Positions 11,755 to 22,616 of a stretch of DNA of 64,000 nucleotides are shown here, piece after piece (within the stretch, counting starts at the first letter, position 1; every line of letters starts with the position of its first letter). Source of the DNA: Selaginella moellendorffii (lineage: Eukaryota > Streptophyta > Lycopodiopsida > Selaginellales > Selaginellaceae); the NCBI RefSeq assembly GCF_000143415.4, contig NW_003314327.1:458775-522774 (forward strand), in the 5' to 3' direction. A model generated the notes under the pieces. It did no database searches. It was given only the letters and a program-made list of their open reading frames with translations, and was not told the origin of the DNA. A program made the translations under genes and the position numbers.

Positions 11755-14267
11755 ATGGTTGTTTGGTTCATTGTTTGCATAATTCAAATGCAATACTGCA
11801 TATTGTTTGCTTTCCACGCGGTTGCTTGCTCTCAAGTGGATGACTGCAGCAAACGTTTCGATTTTATTGCTTTATCTTTATGCTGTTTGAGCAGAAGGCG
11901 ATTCATATTGTCTATCTCGGAGATTTGGACGCGACTCTTCACTGCGGTCCCAATGTTGTCACCGACTCGCATTACCAGCTGCTAGAAAAAATCCTCGGAA
12001 GGTAAAATCTTCATTCTCGGAGACGTTCCATAACAGCTTTTTGATTTTGCTGGAATTTATGCAGCTCTGAAGCTGCAAAGGCGTCTTTGACTTACAGCTA
12101 TCGCCATGGATTCAATGGCTTTGCTGCGTCACTTAGAAGCGAAGAAGCCGCCCGCATCTCTCATAAGCTCCACGTCAAAATTGCTAAGTTCGCGTTTTGA
12201 TATGGCCAATGTTATATCCGTCTTTCCGAGTCAGACACACAAACTGCACACGACCAATTCCTGAAGCTTTTTGGGCTTTGAGGAGGACGGTGGCAAGAAT
12301 GCCCAGTCGCTATATGGTGACTACGAAAGCCAGTCATTGCGGAGAAAGGCAAGATACGGTGACGACATTATAATCGGAATGCTTGATTCCGGTACGTGGT
12401 TTGCGACTGGCCACTGGACACACACAACGTCCACAGCCGCGGGCCGGTTTGTGGAAAACGCGAGCTGGTCCGGGTGCGCAGCGGCGCACCAAACTCTCGC
12501 ATTGCAGCGTACAAAGTTTACTGGGGCGAAAAATGTCCAAGCGAGAGCGTGTTGACGCGGGAATACACGACGGCGTGGATGTTTCTCAGTCTCGCTTGGC
12601 AGATCATTTTCCAGCCACTACATCTCGGATCCCATCGCCATCGGTTCCTTCCATGCAATGCAGAGAGGCATCATTGCGGCAGGGAATGAGTATTTCCCCG
12701 GCACTGAAACAAATGCGCCACCTTGGATCGTCACCGTCGCCGCCAGCACCATCTCTCGCAGTTTTACGTCGCGAATCTCTCTCGGCAACAACCAGAGCTT
12801 TGCAGTGAGTAAACCTTTGGTTCTACCTTCTTTTCCTTGTTCTTTGTGTAGGCTTCACTTCTTTTTTTTCTTATGCTTTGATATTATAGGGCTTGAGCCT
12901 GACAAGCGATGGTATCCTCTTTTGTCGAGTCTGGACGTTGGCATTCCCAACTCAAGCTTTAGTACAAGGTACGTATTCCAATGCTTGACAAAGTATTGAG
13001 ACACTGTTTACACTGCAGTGCGCTAGAGGAATGTGTGTCGGGATCCTTGGATTCAACACTAAACCCACACCAGTGATGGGATTATTCTCTTCGCAGGGCC
13101 CCAACCGACATTCTCAAGGTATGTAATTTGCATGATTTATTGATTTATTTATCTATTCTTTTTTCTTCTAGCCTGATATGGTGGCTGCTTTGGCAAACAA
13201 TACGCAATATGGTATTATGAACTTCCATGTCTTTTCCGCGTGTCTCCGGGATCGATGCACTCCTCAAGGCATACCGTCCCAAATGTAATCCAGCGGCTAT
13301 TGAAGAGGTGTGAAAACTCCTTTCGCTGGAAATTTATTGTTAGTAAGAAAACAAAAGAGAAAAGGGCTCAATCTCCAAGGGCAGAGAAGAAGCAAGAGTA
13401 AAAGAATGTTGTGTATTGATAAAAAAAACGATGGAATGGAGATAAAAATCCATAATTCAGATTCCCCCTTTTGAAAGGCTAGCAGTTCTAAGTGCTAGCA
13501 TATACTATATGTTGTGCATGATTTAATCTATGGCTCTAATGTAGCCCTGGGTTCAAAGTCAGAGTCCCTTGAGCCTGGGTTTTAGGTTAATACAGCTATC
13601 AACTCAACAATCGTAACTATGTGCTTTCCAGAAGAAAACAATCGATTCTTTTCTCTTGTTTTGCAACAGGTTTTGTCACTGATAACTCTGGAGAGCCGAT
13701 CAAAGACACAGCATTGCTCCCCACCACCCCTTTCAACTTCGGTGGAGGCCACGTCAATCCAAACGCGGCTGCTCACCTGGGCCTCGTCTACGATAGGCGC
13801 CCGACTTCACGGAATTTCTGTGTGGATTGAGGCAGGAAAGACGAAACCGCAACGGTATGTATATCACAAAGTTTTCAGAGCAAGCCATCTTCTCCACAAA
13901 TTTACAAAGATCATCTAAAGTGCTCATGAACTGCGTTGATGTCTCCACTTTCGCGAACTTGAAACATACGACGACGCATCCCTCCATCGCGATCTCTTCT
14001 CTCAAAGGCAAGAGAACCATCCACCGGCGAGTGACAAACGTAGACGACGACGCTACCACGTACCGAGCAAGCGTGGAGTCTCCGGACGGTGTTTTGGTAT
14101 CGGTGGTTCCTCCACTTCTAGAATTCGAGCGTAGAGGAGAGACAATAATAGCTTTTAAAGTTCCTCCATGCAGTCAAAGCCAACCAAAGCTGCGCTTTTG
14201 GAGCTCTCGCTTGGAGCAATGGAAAGTACAGCCCAATGGCTGTGCGGATAGAGAGCTAGCGATATAG
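11755..14267 (+). pseudogene. Subtilisin-like serine protease pseudogene (copy A of tandem pair)
   Basis: A decayed plant subtilase. The start at 11755 gives a hydrophobic signal peptide ending VACSQ. The I9 propeptide exon reads HIVYLGDLDATLH, and another exon reads TYSYRHGFNGFAASLRSEEA. The catalytic Asp region is changed to IIGMLDSG near 12375. A deletion of about 270 bp relative to copy B then joins GTWF directly to the His region, read as GHWTH instead of GHGTH. The catalytic Ser motif GTSMA near 13210 is destroyed by a small deletion. A solo LTR is inserted downstream at 13301-13594. Several frameshifts are present, including in the C-terminal exons (EFERRGETIIAFKV near 14125). Upstream sequence from about 11300 is also shared with copy B, so the whole ~3-kb unit was duplicated. 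Confidence 0.85.
13296..13599. mobile_element. Solo LTR with 5-bp target duplication, inserted in subtilase copy A
   Basis: A 294-bp segment (13301-13594) begins TGAAGAGGTG and ends TTAATACA, so it has the TG...CA ends of an LTR. It is flanked by GCTAT on both sides (13296-13300 and 13595-13599). The paralogous subtilase copy B has a single uninterrupted GCTAT at 16949-16953 with the same flanks, so the empty site is visible in this window. No internal retroelement sequence remains, which fits a solo LTR left by LTR-LTR recombination. The family is not identified. Confidence 0.85.
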
Positions 14268-14751
14268 GAGGGTTTATGGCTAGAGATTTCTAGGGTTTAT
14301 CAAAGGCGATTTACGTTTTCTCGAAGAGCGACGTTGTCAACGCACATTCGTGAAGAGATTTTTCTCTTCTTTGTTTCTTTTTCGAATCTGGGGGCAATGG
14401 ATTGAAGAATGTATCACTATAGAGTGGCTTCTTTGTCAAGAAAGCTATCGGAGTGCTCTGGTTATTCCTGGGAGTACCGAAGTAGCCAAATACGGCAAGA
14501 CTGAATCAACCCAAAGCTCAGAGTTTTGTTCTCTTCCCCAGGTGAAAAGAAACGCATTGATGATGCACTGATCATTAGCCAACCTTGACATTTTGAGATT
14601 TCTGGTGATGGTTTTGTACAGAAACTCGAAAATCCTTGGTCCAGTTTCCAGACGAGACGCTGATTTGATCAAGTCAAGGGGGTAACTAATCGACGAATTC
14701 CATTCATTCTGTAAGAGCTCCATAGATGAAGCCTGTTGCATTGCAACATAT

Positions 14752-17678
14752 ATGGCTGTTTGGTTCACCTTTTGCATGTCGCTTGCTTTCCTCGTGGTTG
14801 CTTGCTCTCAGGTGGATGACTGCATTAAAGTTCTCGATTTTCTTGCTTGACAATATGATATTTGAGCAGAAGGCGACTCATATTGTCTATCTCGGAGATT
14901 TGGACGCGACTCTTCACTCCGATCCCGATGCTGTCACCGACTCACATTACCAGCTGCTAGAAAACATCCTTGGAAGGTATAATTTTCATTCTCGGAGACG
15001 TTCCATAACAGCTTTGTTTTTGTTTTCTCTTGTGAATGTATGCAGCTCTGAAGCTGCAAAGGCGTCTTTAACTTACAGCTATCACCATGGATTTAATGGC
15101 TTTGCCGCATCACTTACAAGCGAAGAAGCCGCTCACATCTCTCGTAAGCTTCAGTTCAAGAATTGCTCAGTTCTCGTTTTGATATGTTCCGGATACCAAA
15201 TGTTATATCCGTTTTTCCTAGTCAGAATCACAAAATGCACACGACCAACTCGTGGAGCTTCTTGGGCTTTGACGAGGACGGTGGGAAGAATGTCCAGTCG
15301 TTATTTGGTGATTCTGGAAGCGAGCCACTGCGGAGAAAGGCAAATTACGGTGAAGACATTATAGTCGGAGTGATTGACACGGGTACGTGGTTTGCGTCTT
15401 ACAAACAAGTGCTATGCTCTTCTTGAAAGTTTTCACTTCCATTGCTTCTATCGCAGGAATATGGCCAGAGTCCAAGAGCTTTGCGGACGATTCACTTGCG
15501 AGCAAGGAGAGAACTTCACTTCCTCGCATTGCAACAGGTGAATTCGGTCAAACATAAAGTTGGTAAACTTTAAACTCTTTGCAGGAAACTCATCGGTGCA
15601 AGGTTTTTCGAGCCGGAAGGAAGAACCAACACGGAGATATCTTCTCCCAGAGACGCGAATGGCCACGGGACACACGCAGCTTCCACAGCCGGGGGCCAGT
15701 TTGTAGAAAATGTGGGCTGGTCCGGCTACGCAAGCGGCACCTTGAGCGGTGGCGCATCAAACTCTCGCATTGCAGCGTACAAAGTTTGCTGGGCTCGCCA
15801 GCAAGCTTTCGACTGCACAAGCGAGAGCGTCTTGGCAGCTTTCGAGGCGGGAATACACGACGGCGTGGATGTTTTCTCCGTCTCGCTTGGCACAAATTCC
15901 AGCGGCTACTTCTCGGATCCCATCGCCATCGGTTCCTTCCACGCGACGCAGAAAGGCATCGTCGTGGTGCCCGCGGCAGGGAACAATTATTCCTTCGGCA
16001 CTGTTGCAAACGCGGCACCTTGGATCATCACCGTCGCCGCCAGCACCATCTCTCGCAGTTTTACGTCGCGAGGCTCTCTCGGCAAAACCTGAGCTTTGCA
16101 GTGAGTAAAACTCTGATTCTATATCAGTAGTCTCGTTTTTTCTTCTCTTATGTTTTGATTACAGGGCTTGAGCCTGACTCACTCTCGGCAGGCGATGGTA
16201 TTCCCTTGTGTCGAGTCTGGACGCTGGCATTCCAAACTCAAGCTTTAGTACAAGGTACGCTGATGCCAAGCATGAACACATTCATAATACACCTTTTACA
16301 TTACAGTGAGCTAGAGCGATGCGTTTCGGGATCCCTGGATCCAAAGAAAGTCCGGGGCAAAATAGTGACATGTCTTGATACGCTACCTCTTGGAGGAGGA
16401 GCTCGTCAAGCTGGGATAATTTTCTACAACCGCGGCCCCCAAAGTGCTCGTCCTTTTGAAAACGCACTTTCTGCGTCTCATGTCAACAGAGCCGCGGCAA
16501 ATGCCATAAAATCGTAACTCCACAAGGTTTACTTTTTGCTCGCGTAGAAACAAGCTTGTGTTGCTTCATCTTGTAGATCTCCTGTGGCACAAATATCTGC
16601 AGCCTCCACGCTACTCAACGCTAAATCCGCACCAGTGACGGGAGCATTCTCTTCGCAGGGCCCCAATCCCGACATTCTGAAGGTATGTAAGAATTAATTT
16701 TCAAGTTCTAAAAAAAAGACTTAGTCTCTCTTCTTCTTCTTCTTCTTTCTTGTTTTCTTTTTTTTTTCTTTTCTTTTTCTTTTTTCTAGCCCGATATCAC
16801 AGCTCCAGGAGTGGACATTCTAGCTGCATACAGCCCTTTCGCAAACAATACGGAATATCGTATTTTGTCTGGAACTTCAATGGCTTGTCCGCATGTCTCC
16901 GGGATCGTTGCACTGCTCAAGGCATACCGTCCCGAATGGTGTCCAGTGGCTATCAACTCGGCAATCGTAACTACAGGTAAAACGCAATGTGCTTTCAGGA
17001 GAAAATCGGATTTTTTTTTTCTCGTTTTGCAAAAGGTTTTCTCACTGATAACTCTGGAGGGCCGATCAAAGACGCAGCATTGCTTCCCGTCACCCCTTTT
17101 AACTTCGGTGCAGGCCACGTCAATCCAAACGCGGCTGCTCATCCGGGCCTCGTCTACGATGCCAAGGCGCCCGACTTCACGGACTTTCTGTGTGGATTGA
17201 GTCAAGAGAGACGATACATCTCGACTTTCGCGAACTGTGCCATACGACGACGCATGGCTTCCAACAATCTCAACTATCCCTCCATCGCGATCTCGTCGCT
17301 CAGGGCAAGGGAATCGTCCACCGGCGAGTGACAAACGTAGACGACGACGCTACCACGTACCGATCAAGCGTGGAGGCTCGTGTTTTGGTATCGGTGGTTC
17401 CTCCAGTTCTAGAATTCGAGCGTAGAGGAGAGACCATAGCTTTTAAAGTTCGCTTCCAGGCAGTGAAAGCTTCCAACCAGAGCTACGCTTTTGGAACTTG
17501 GAGCAATGGAAAGTACAAAGTGAGGAGCCCGAATAAAGAGTTTATAACGGCCATGCATATGAATAGTTTTTCAAAACAAAATAGTGGGGGTCTCCTAGGG
17601 TTTATGGGCGATGGCGTCTGGCGCTGGATTTTGGAGGGATTGAGTGGGATTCCACCTACATTTTGTGGGAATCGCTAG
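14752..17678 (+). pseudogene. Subtilisin-like serine protease, frame-broken (copy B of tandem pair)
   Basis: Plant S8 subtilase with better-preserved parts than copy A. The start at 14752 gives a clean signal peptide (MAVWFTFCMSLAFLVVACSQ), then an intron and the I9 propeptide (THIVYLGDLDATLHSDPDAV, TYSYHHGFNGFAASLTSEEA). All four catalytic motifs remain: Asp in IVGVIDTG (near 15362), His in ANGHGTHAAST (near 15655), Asn in VVVPAAGNN (near 15965) and Ser in LSGTSMACPHVSG (near 16867). The frame breaks at 16084-16092, where GGCAAAACC runs into TGA; copy A has one more base there (GGCAACAACC). A second frame disagreement follows in the next exon. The C-terminus also reads past the usual RSP end for ~45 residues to 17678. 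Called a recent pseudogene; an assembly error is the alternative. Confidence 0.75.
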
Positions 17679-17696
17679 GATTGCTTGATTCCGGCC

Positions 17697-19522
17697 ATGA
17701 GCGCCATGGCTTTCTCGTCTCCAGGGCTGCGATTTCATTCAAGAGATGGAATGTTTGCTAAGCTAGATCCCTCCTGCCGGATTTTGCCGCCCTTCTCGCT
17801 TGTCTCTAGCAGGTGTCGCGCATTCCCTAGAAAATTGGCACTGGCGAGGTGTAGCTCTCAGCAACAGTCGCGGGTCTCGGGTTTGTGGAATTTGGGGCAG
17901 ATCGAGAGGTGTCTGGAGGCGATTCATTGCGCGCTCGACCCCAAGCTCGCCGCGGTTTTGGTAGTGGTCGCGTGTTCTTCGTTTAGAAGGTCTGGTAAGA
18001 AGAAACTTGCTTATCGCAATCTTTCTTGGTGATTTATTTTTTGATGTTTTGTTTGTAGAGAAGGACATTCTTACACCAGCCAAGCTCCAGTTTTTTGCTC
18101 AATAGCAAGCGAACAGGTGATAAAAAAAAACTTGTGTTAAATTCAAGCCCTGTGATCGTGTTTTTTTTTTGTTTTTTTTTTTCCATCTCTCAGCCAGCTA
18201 TTAGAGCACAGATTCACGTCAAAATCAATCAAATTCCAGTAGAAATGTCGACGCCAGAGTCCGATATCAGTGCTTGGCTCGAAGATCTCAAAGAGGAGGC
18301 AATTCAGCGAGGCGTCGGCAAAGACACGGTGCTAGAAGCATTCGACGGTGTCAAAATTTCGCCAAAGATTATGGAGAAGGATCAAACTCAGCCAGAGAAA
18401 ACGCTTACTGCGGAAGACTATATAAAAACGTAAGGCAACTTTTTGTTTTCTAGCTTTTAACACATTCTCTGCGTTTTTGCTAGTATGGTGAGCCAGAGCA
18501 GGGTCTCGAGAGGTGTCCAGGCGTTTGTTGATAACAAAGCGTTGCTGGAAGAAATCTCTGCGGAGTATGGAGTACCCGCGTCACTTTTGGTGTCCATCTG
18601 GGGGATCGAGTCCAAGTAAGATCCGCGTTCATAGATTTTGTCTCTTAATTGCTTTTTGCAGCTACGGTTCCTACACGGGTTCGTGGAATGTCATTCAAGC
18701 GCTTGTTACTCTTGCGTTTGATTCCCCAGAGGTTGGCGTAAATCTATGATACTGAGTCGAGTTTACAGTGATTTGTTTTCTCACAGGCAAGACGTAGAGC
18801 ATTCTTCAGGGATGAAGTTTTCCATGCTTTGTTTATCCTTGACAAGGCCGAGGGCCCGTCTAATGCAGCTGGCTTGAAAGGTTCCTGGGCCGGTGCCATG
18901 GGACAATGCCAATTCATGCCGTCTAGTTTCAGGAACTACGCAGTTGATTTCGACAGAGATGGACGCAAAGGTACTCAAAGGTTTCTTCTTTAGTGTCCAT
19001 TCCTAAAACGTTATTTCCAGATATCTGGTCTTCAAAGGCCGACATATTTGCATCCATTGCAAACTATCTCGCTGAACATGGATGGGAGATTGGCGGAAAA
19101 TACGCACAGAAGGTTTGCCTTCACTTTTCTCTCCTTAACCTGATCGATTGGTGTTTCTGCAAGGTCAAAATTCCATCCGACATGGATAAATCTGTCTACG
19201 GTTTGGATATCAAGAAAAATGTGAACAGATGGTTAGAAGAAAATACGATCACCGCCTGCGATGGAAGTCAGCTATCTGGTGACGAACCAGTCAGTCTGGT
19301 ATGTAAGAATTCTCCATTTGCTGATTCTCACTCTTTCTCTCGCCAATAAATTCTTAACAGGTTGCTCCGGACGGGCCTTCGGGAGTAGCTTATCTTGTCT
19401 GGGAGAACTTTCGTGTTGTTATGCGATACAACATATCCATTCTATATAGTCTTGCAGTTTACGAGCTTGCTGAAGAGATCACTGCCGGAATGACGGCCTT
19501 AGAATCAAAGGCAAACGAATAA
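17697..19522 (+). CDS. Bacterial-type lytic murein transglycosylase (MltB/SLT_2 family), probably plastid-targeted
   Basis: MltB enzymes cleave the MurNAc-GlcNAc bond of peptidoglycan without hydrolysis. The protein (~400 residues) starts with a Ser/Arg-rich, acid-poor leader (MSAMAFSSPGLRFHSRDGMF, later SSRCRAFPRKLALARCSSQQ) resembling a chloroplast transit peptide. The MltB core follows: ISAWLEDLKEEAIQRGVGKD, YGVPASLLVSIWGIESNYGS with the expected catalytic Glu in GIES, then RRRAFFRDEVFHALFILDK, GSWAGAMGQCQFMPSSFRNY, AVDFDRDGRKDIWSSKADIF and ANYLAEHGWEIGGKY. The C-terminal part (SLVAPDGPSGVAYLVWENFR, then MRYNISILYSLAVYELAEEI) matches the family end. Exons join in frame with short GT-AG introns, so the gene is nuclear rather than bacterial contamination. 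The 17697 start lies 18 bp after the subtilase B stop. Plastid location is inferred from the leader and from the peptidoglycan pathway known in mosses and lycophytes. Confidence 0.85.
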
Positions 19523-19680
19523 ACCTTGTGAATCCCTTTTAAGTTTATTTAAGTTTGTCGACTGTGCTATCAGAAATATATTCCATTTCAATTATCATAT
19601 GGTTAAGAATAGCATCGATTGTTAATATTAGTGAAACAATATCGGTATATATATACGACTTTATATCATCGCAATCAACA

Positions 19681-21405
19681 ATGGAATTAAAGTGTTTGGC
19701 TCTGGCTGCCTTCCTTTTCATCGCTTATGTTGCTGCAGATGGTTAGTCATGTAGTTTCCAAGGTTTTCCATGTAAACCAATGTTTTAAAACCTTTTTCAC
19801 AGATTTTCCATTCCCTCTTAGCGAGGCACACCAAGCGCCTGACTTGATTAAAGATTTGGATTACATTGTTGTGGGTGGCGGAGCTGCAGGATGTGCATTG
19901 GCTACAACACTTTCACAGAATTTTACTGTTCTTCTGCTTGAGCGAGGTGGCTCCCCTTACAATAACCCGCTGTTTATGAGAGAGGAGAATTTTATGCTTG
20001 GTTTACTTGACGAAGGAACACAAGGCTTTGTCAGCACAGATGGTGTTGCTAATTCAAGAGGGCGAGTTTTGGGTGGGGGGTCATCGATCAATGGGGGATT
20101 TTGGGACCGTGCATCAGCCCAAGAAATCAAACAGATCGGACTTGACCCTGTTAAAGCCAATGCTTCCTACATTTGGGCCGAGAATGTGATTGTTTCCCTA
20201 CCAACTTTAGGACCTTTCCAGACAGCTTTCCACAAGGGGCTGGTTGAAGCCGGAGTGACACCGGATCTCGGTGCTACATACGAGCACTCTGTGGGGACCA
20301 AGACCGGAGGAACCTTGTTTGATGAGAATGGCCAGCGCCGACCGTCTTCCAACTTGATCGCCGCTTATGCTAACCCGCAAAACCTTCAGGTCCTGCTGAA
20401 TGCTCAAGCCGTGAAGATCCATTTCGATGTGTCTGGTAAGAATCAATCTTGGTTATATAGTTATATAATGACTGTTCTGCAGATTCTGGAGCTCCAAGGG
20501 CGATGGAAGTTGATTTCATCGACCGAAATGGAGGTCTTCATACTGCTTTTCTCAAACAAGATTCGGCCAGTGAGATTATCCTCTCCGCCAGCGCAATCGG
20601 AACTCCTCATCTTCTTATGTTGAGCGGTGTTGGGCCGGCTGATCACCTCAAGCAGTTCAACATCAATGTCGTCCTCAACTTGCCTGTTGGCAAGAACATT
20701 GCAGACAATCCAGCCACAAGAGTCTACGTGCCATCGCCTCTGCCTGTTGAGTCTGCGCTCGTAAAGGTGGCGGGTATCACCCCCTTCGGCAGCTATATCG
20801 AGTCCCTCAGCGGAGTCCAGAACCTTCAGGGCAGCGTCATCTTCCAAAAGGTGGCGGGCCCAAAATCCACCGGAGAAGTGGTCCTTAGTAACGACAGCTT
20901 GGACATTACCAACAATCCCGTCATCACTTTCAACTATTACAACAACTCAGATGATCTAGCAACCTGCATTGGCGGTCTTAACATCATGGAGAAATTCCTG
21001 CTGTCCAAGACAATGACCCCTTTTGTGAGCGGCATGCAAGCTATGCCATCGGGCAACGTGCTTGGCTTGCCGATCCGCAAGTTTACGTCACAGGAGGTTA
21101 TCAACGCGACACTGAGTGCATACTGCAAGGTTAATGTTGGTACAATGTGGCATTACCATGGTAGCTGCCGGGTTGGCCAGGTGGTGGACTCCCAGTACAA
21201 GGTGTTGGGTGCGGAGAGGCTCAGGATTGTCGATGGATCTGTGTTTGACTTCTGCCCAGGTACCAATCCCCAGGCAACATTTGTAATGATGGGAAGGTAT
21301 GTGCAGAATTCTTATCCGTAGTTTTTACAATCTTTTTGTTTGCAAATGGACAGGTACATGGGATTGGAGATTATAGATGCGCGGCTCAATAGCACATCCA
21401 CCTGA
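19681..21405 (+). CDS. Secreted GMC-type FAD oxidoreductase (mandelonitrile lyase/HOTHEAD-like), copy 1
   Basis: GMC oxidoreductases bind FAD and oxidise alcohols, or in mandelonitrile lyases cleave cyanohydrins. Exon 1 (19681-19741) encodes a signal peptide (MELKCLALAAFLFIAYVAAD). The ADP-binding fold follows as DYIVVGGGAAGCALATTLSQ with LLLERGG, then the GMC signature GRVLGGGSSINGGFWDRA. Downstream are SASAIGTPHLLMLSGVGPA (GMC signature 2), LPVGKNIADNPATRVYVPSP, and the C-terminal active-site region MWHYHGSCRVG (catalytic His) and FCPGTNPQATFVMMGRYMG (partner Asn/His position). About 525 residues, slightly shorter than HOTHEAD. Introns lie near 19742-19801, 20434-20482 and 21299-21353. It is a close paralog of the copy at 22617. 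Substrate cannot be read from the sequence. Confidence 0.88.
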
Positions 21406-21869
21406 AAAAAGCTTAATGCAAACTTTTTCATGTTTCATCAAACCTTTAATTTAGAAAACGCGGGTAAAATGTTATCTTCTGGCATCACAAATTCGAACGT
21501 CAAAGTTCAGCACAAAAAGATCTACTCAATGATCGACTAGCTTGGCACCATTCTACATTGCCGCTCAACTCTTTTTCTCTTTCTACAGGAACCTGCAAGA
21601 GGATGCGAGAGTTCTGGGAACAGATCGTGCAACACGGGGCAAACGGATTCTCTCGTGCATTGACACCACCGATCCAAATGTGTGGCTGCCTGGACCATGC
21701 CCACGGCGTATTCTACATCTTCTCACACACACGGGATTTGCTCTAAGAAGTAGCGAGCGATGTGACGTGAAATGCACTGGTGAACGTTTTGGCACAAGAT
21801 GGACAGCTTGTACTGGTGGTCTGCTGGAATTCCATTTGAGACGTTGTGTCTTATTTTTATTTCACCATA

Positions 21870-22425
21870 TTCCGTGACGGGTATATTGGGTATTTGGCAC
21901 GACTTGTTTGATTTGATGCCGCACGAAGAGGTCACTTGGAACGCACTGGTGTCTCGATTATCTGATATTTTAAGGTCCTTTGAGTATGCCAAAGCATTCA
22001 ATGCCACTGGAATGTTGCGGCAACGACGACAGAAAATGCCCAGATGGAAAATCTAGAGGCTGCTGCTTAAACTTTCGAGAGGATGCCGCGGCAGAACGTG
22101 ATCTCTTGCTTGATGCATATACTTACAAGCGGGGCCTAATATTCTTTGGACATTACCAACAATCCTGTCATCACTTTCAACTATTACAACAACTCAGATG
22201 ATCTATTGACCTGCATTGGCGGTCTTAACATCATGGCCATCCTAACTGCAAGGATTTACGCAATCACGAAGCAAAGCTCTACTTCAACAGCATGCCTCAA
22301 CAAAACGAGAGCTTTCAAACCACGATCAAGCTCTGGAAATCTTCCAGAGAATGCCCCGCGATATATATGTTGTGTCCTGGATGACAAGCTTTCAAGAAGT
22401 TTCTTTGAAGAGATGACGTAGAATT
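21870..22425 (+). pseudogene. Mosaic of PPR-repeat fragments with an embedded GMC oxidoreductase fragment
   Basis: Several short, frame-broken pieces resemble pentatricopeptide repeats of the plant PLS type: LFDLMPHEEVTWNALVS (near 21905), RMPRQNVIS (near 22080) and IFQRMPRDIYVVSWMTSFQ (near 22340). Between them, 22142-22236 is an almost identical copy of part of the upstream GMC gene (20898-20988), encoding ITNNPVITFNYYNNSDDL. No continuous frame links the parts. The region from 21406 to 21870 has nothing recognisable. Confidence 0.6.
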
Positions 22426-22616
22426 TTTTTTAAAAAAAGTGGAAAGAAGCTGTTATAGCATAGATATAAAATCCAATACTTAGTTCTTTTTTGGCATGCA
22501 AGTTACATGCATTATTAGCACTTTTTCTTTATTTATAGGTTGGGAAGTAATTAAGGTTTTTTTTTACGCATTATAAAATAATGCCCAAAAGAACACAAAG
22601 CTTGTGAATCACAGGA

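Noticed and set aside
17697-19522. Bacterial contamination as the source of the lytic transglycosylase
   Set aside because: The gene has several short canonical introns with consistent phases and lies between plant genes.
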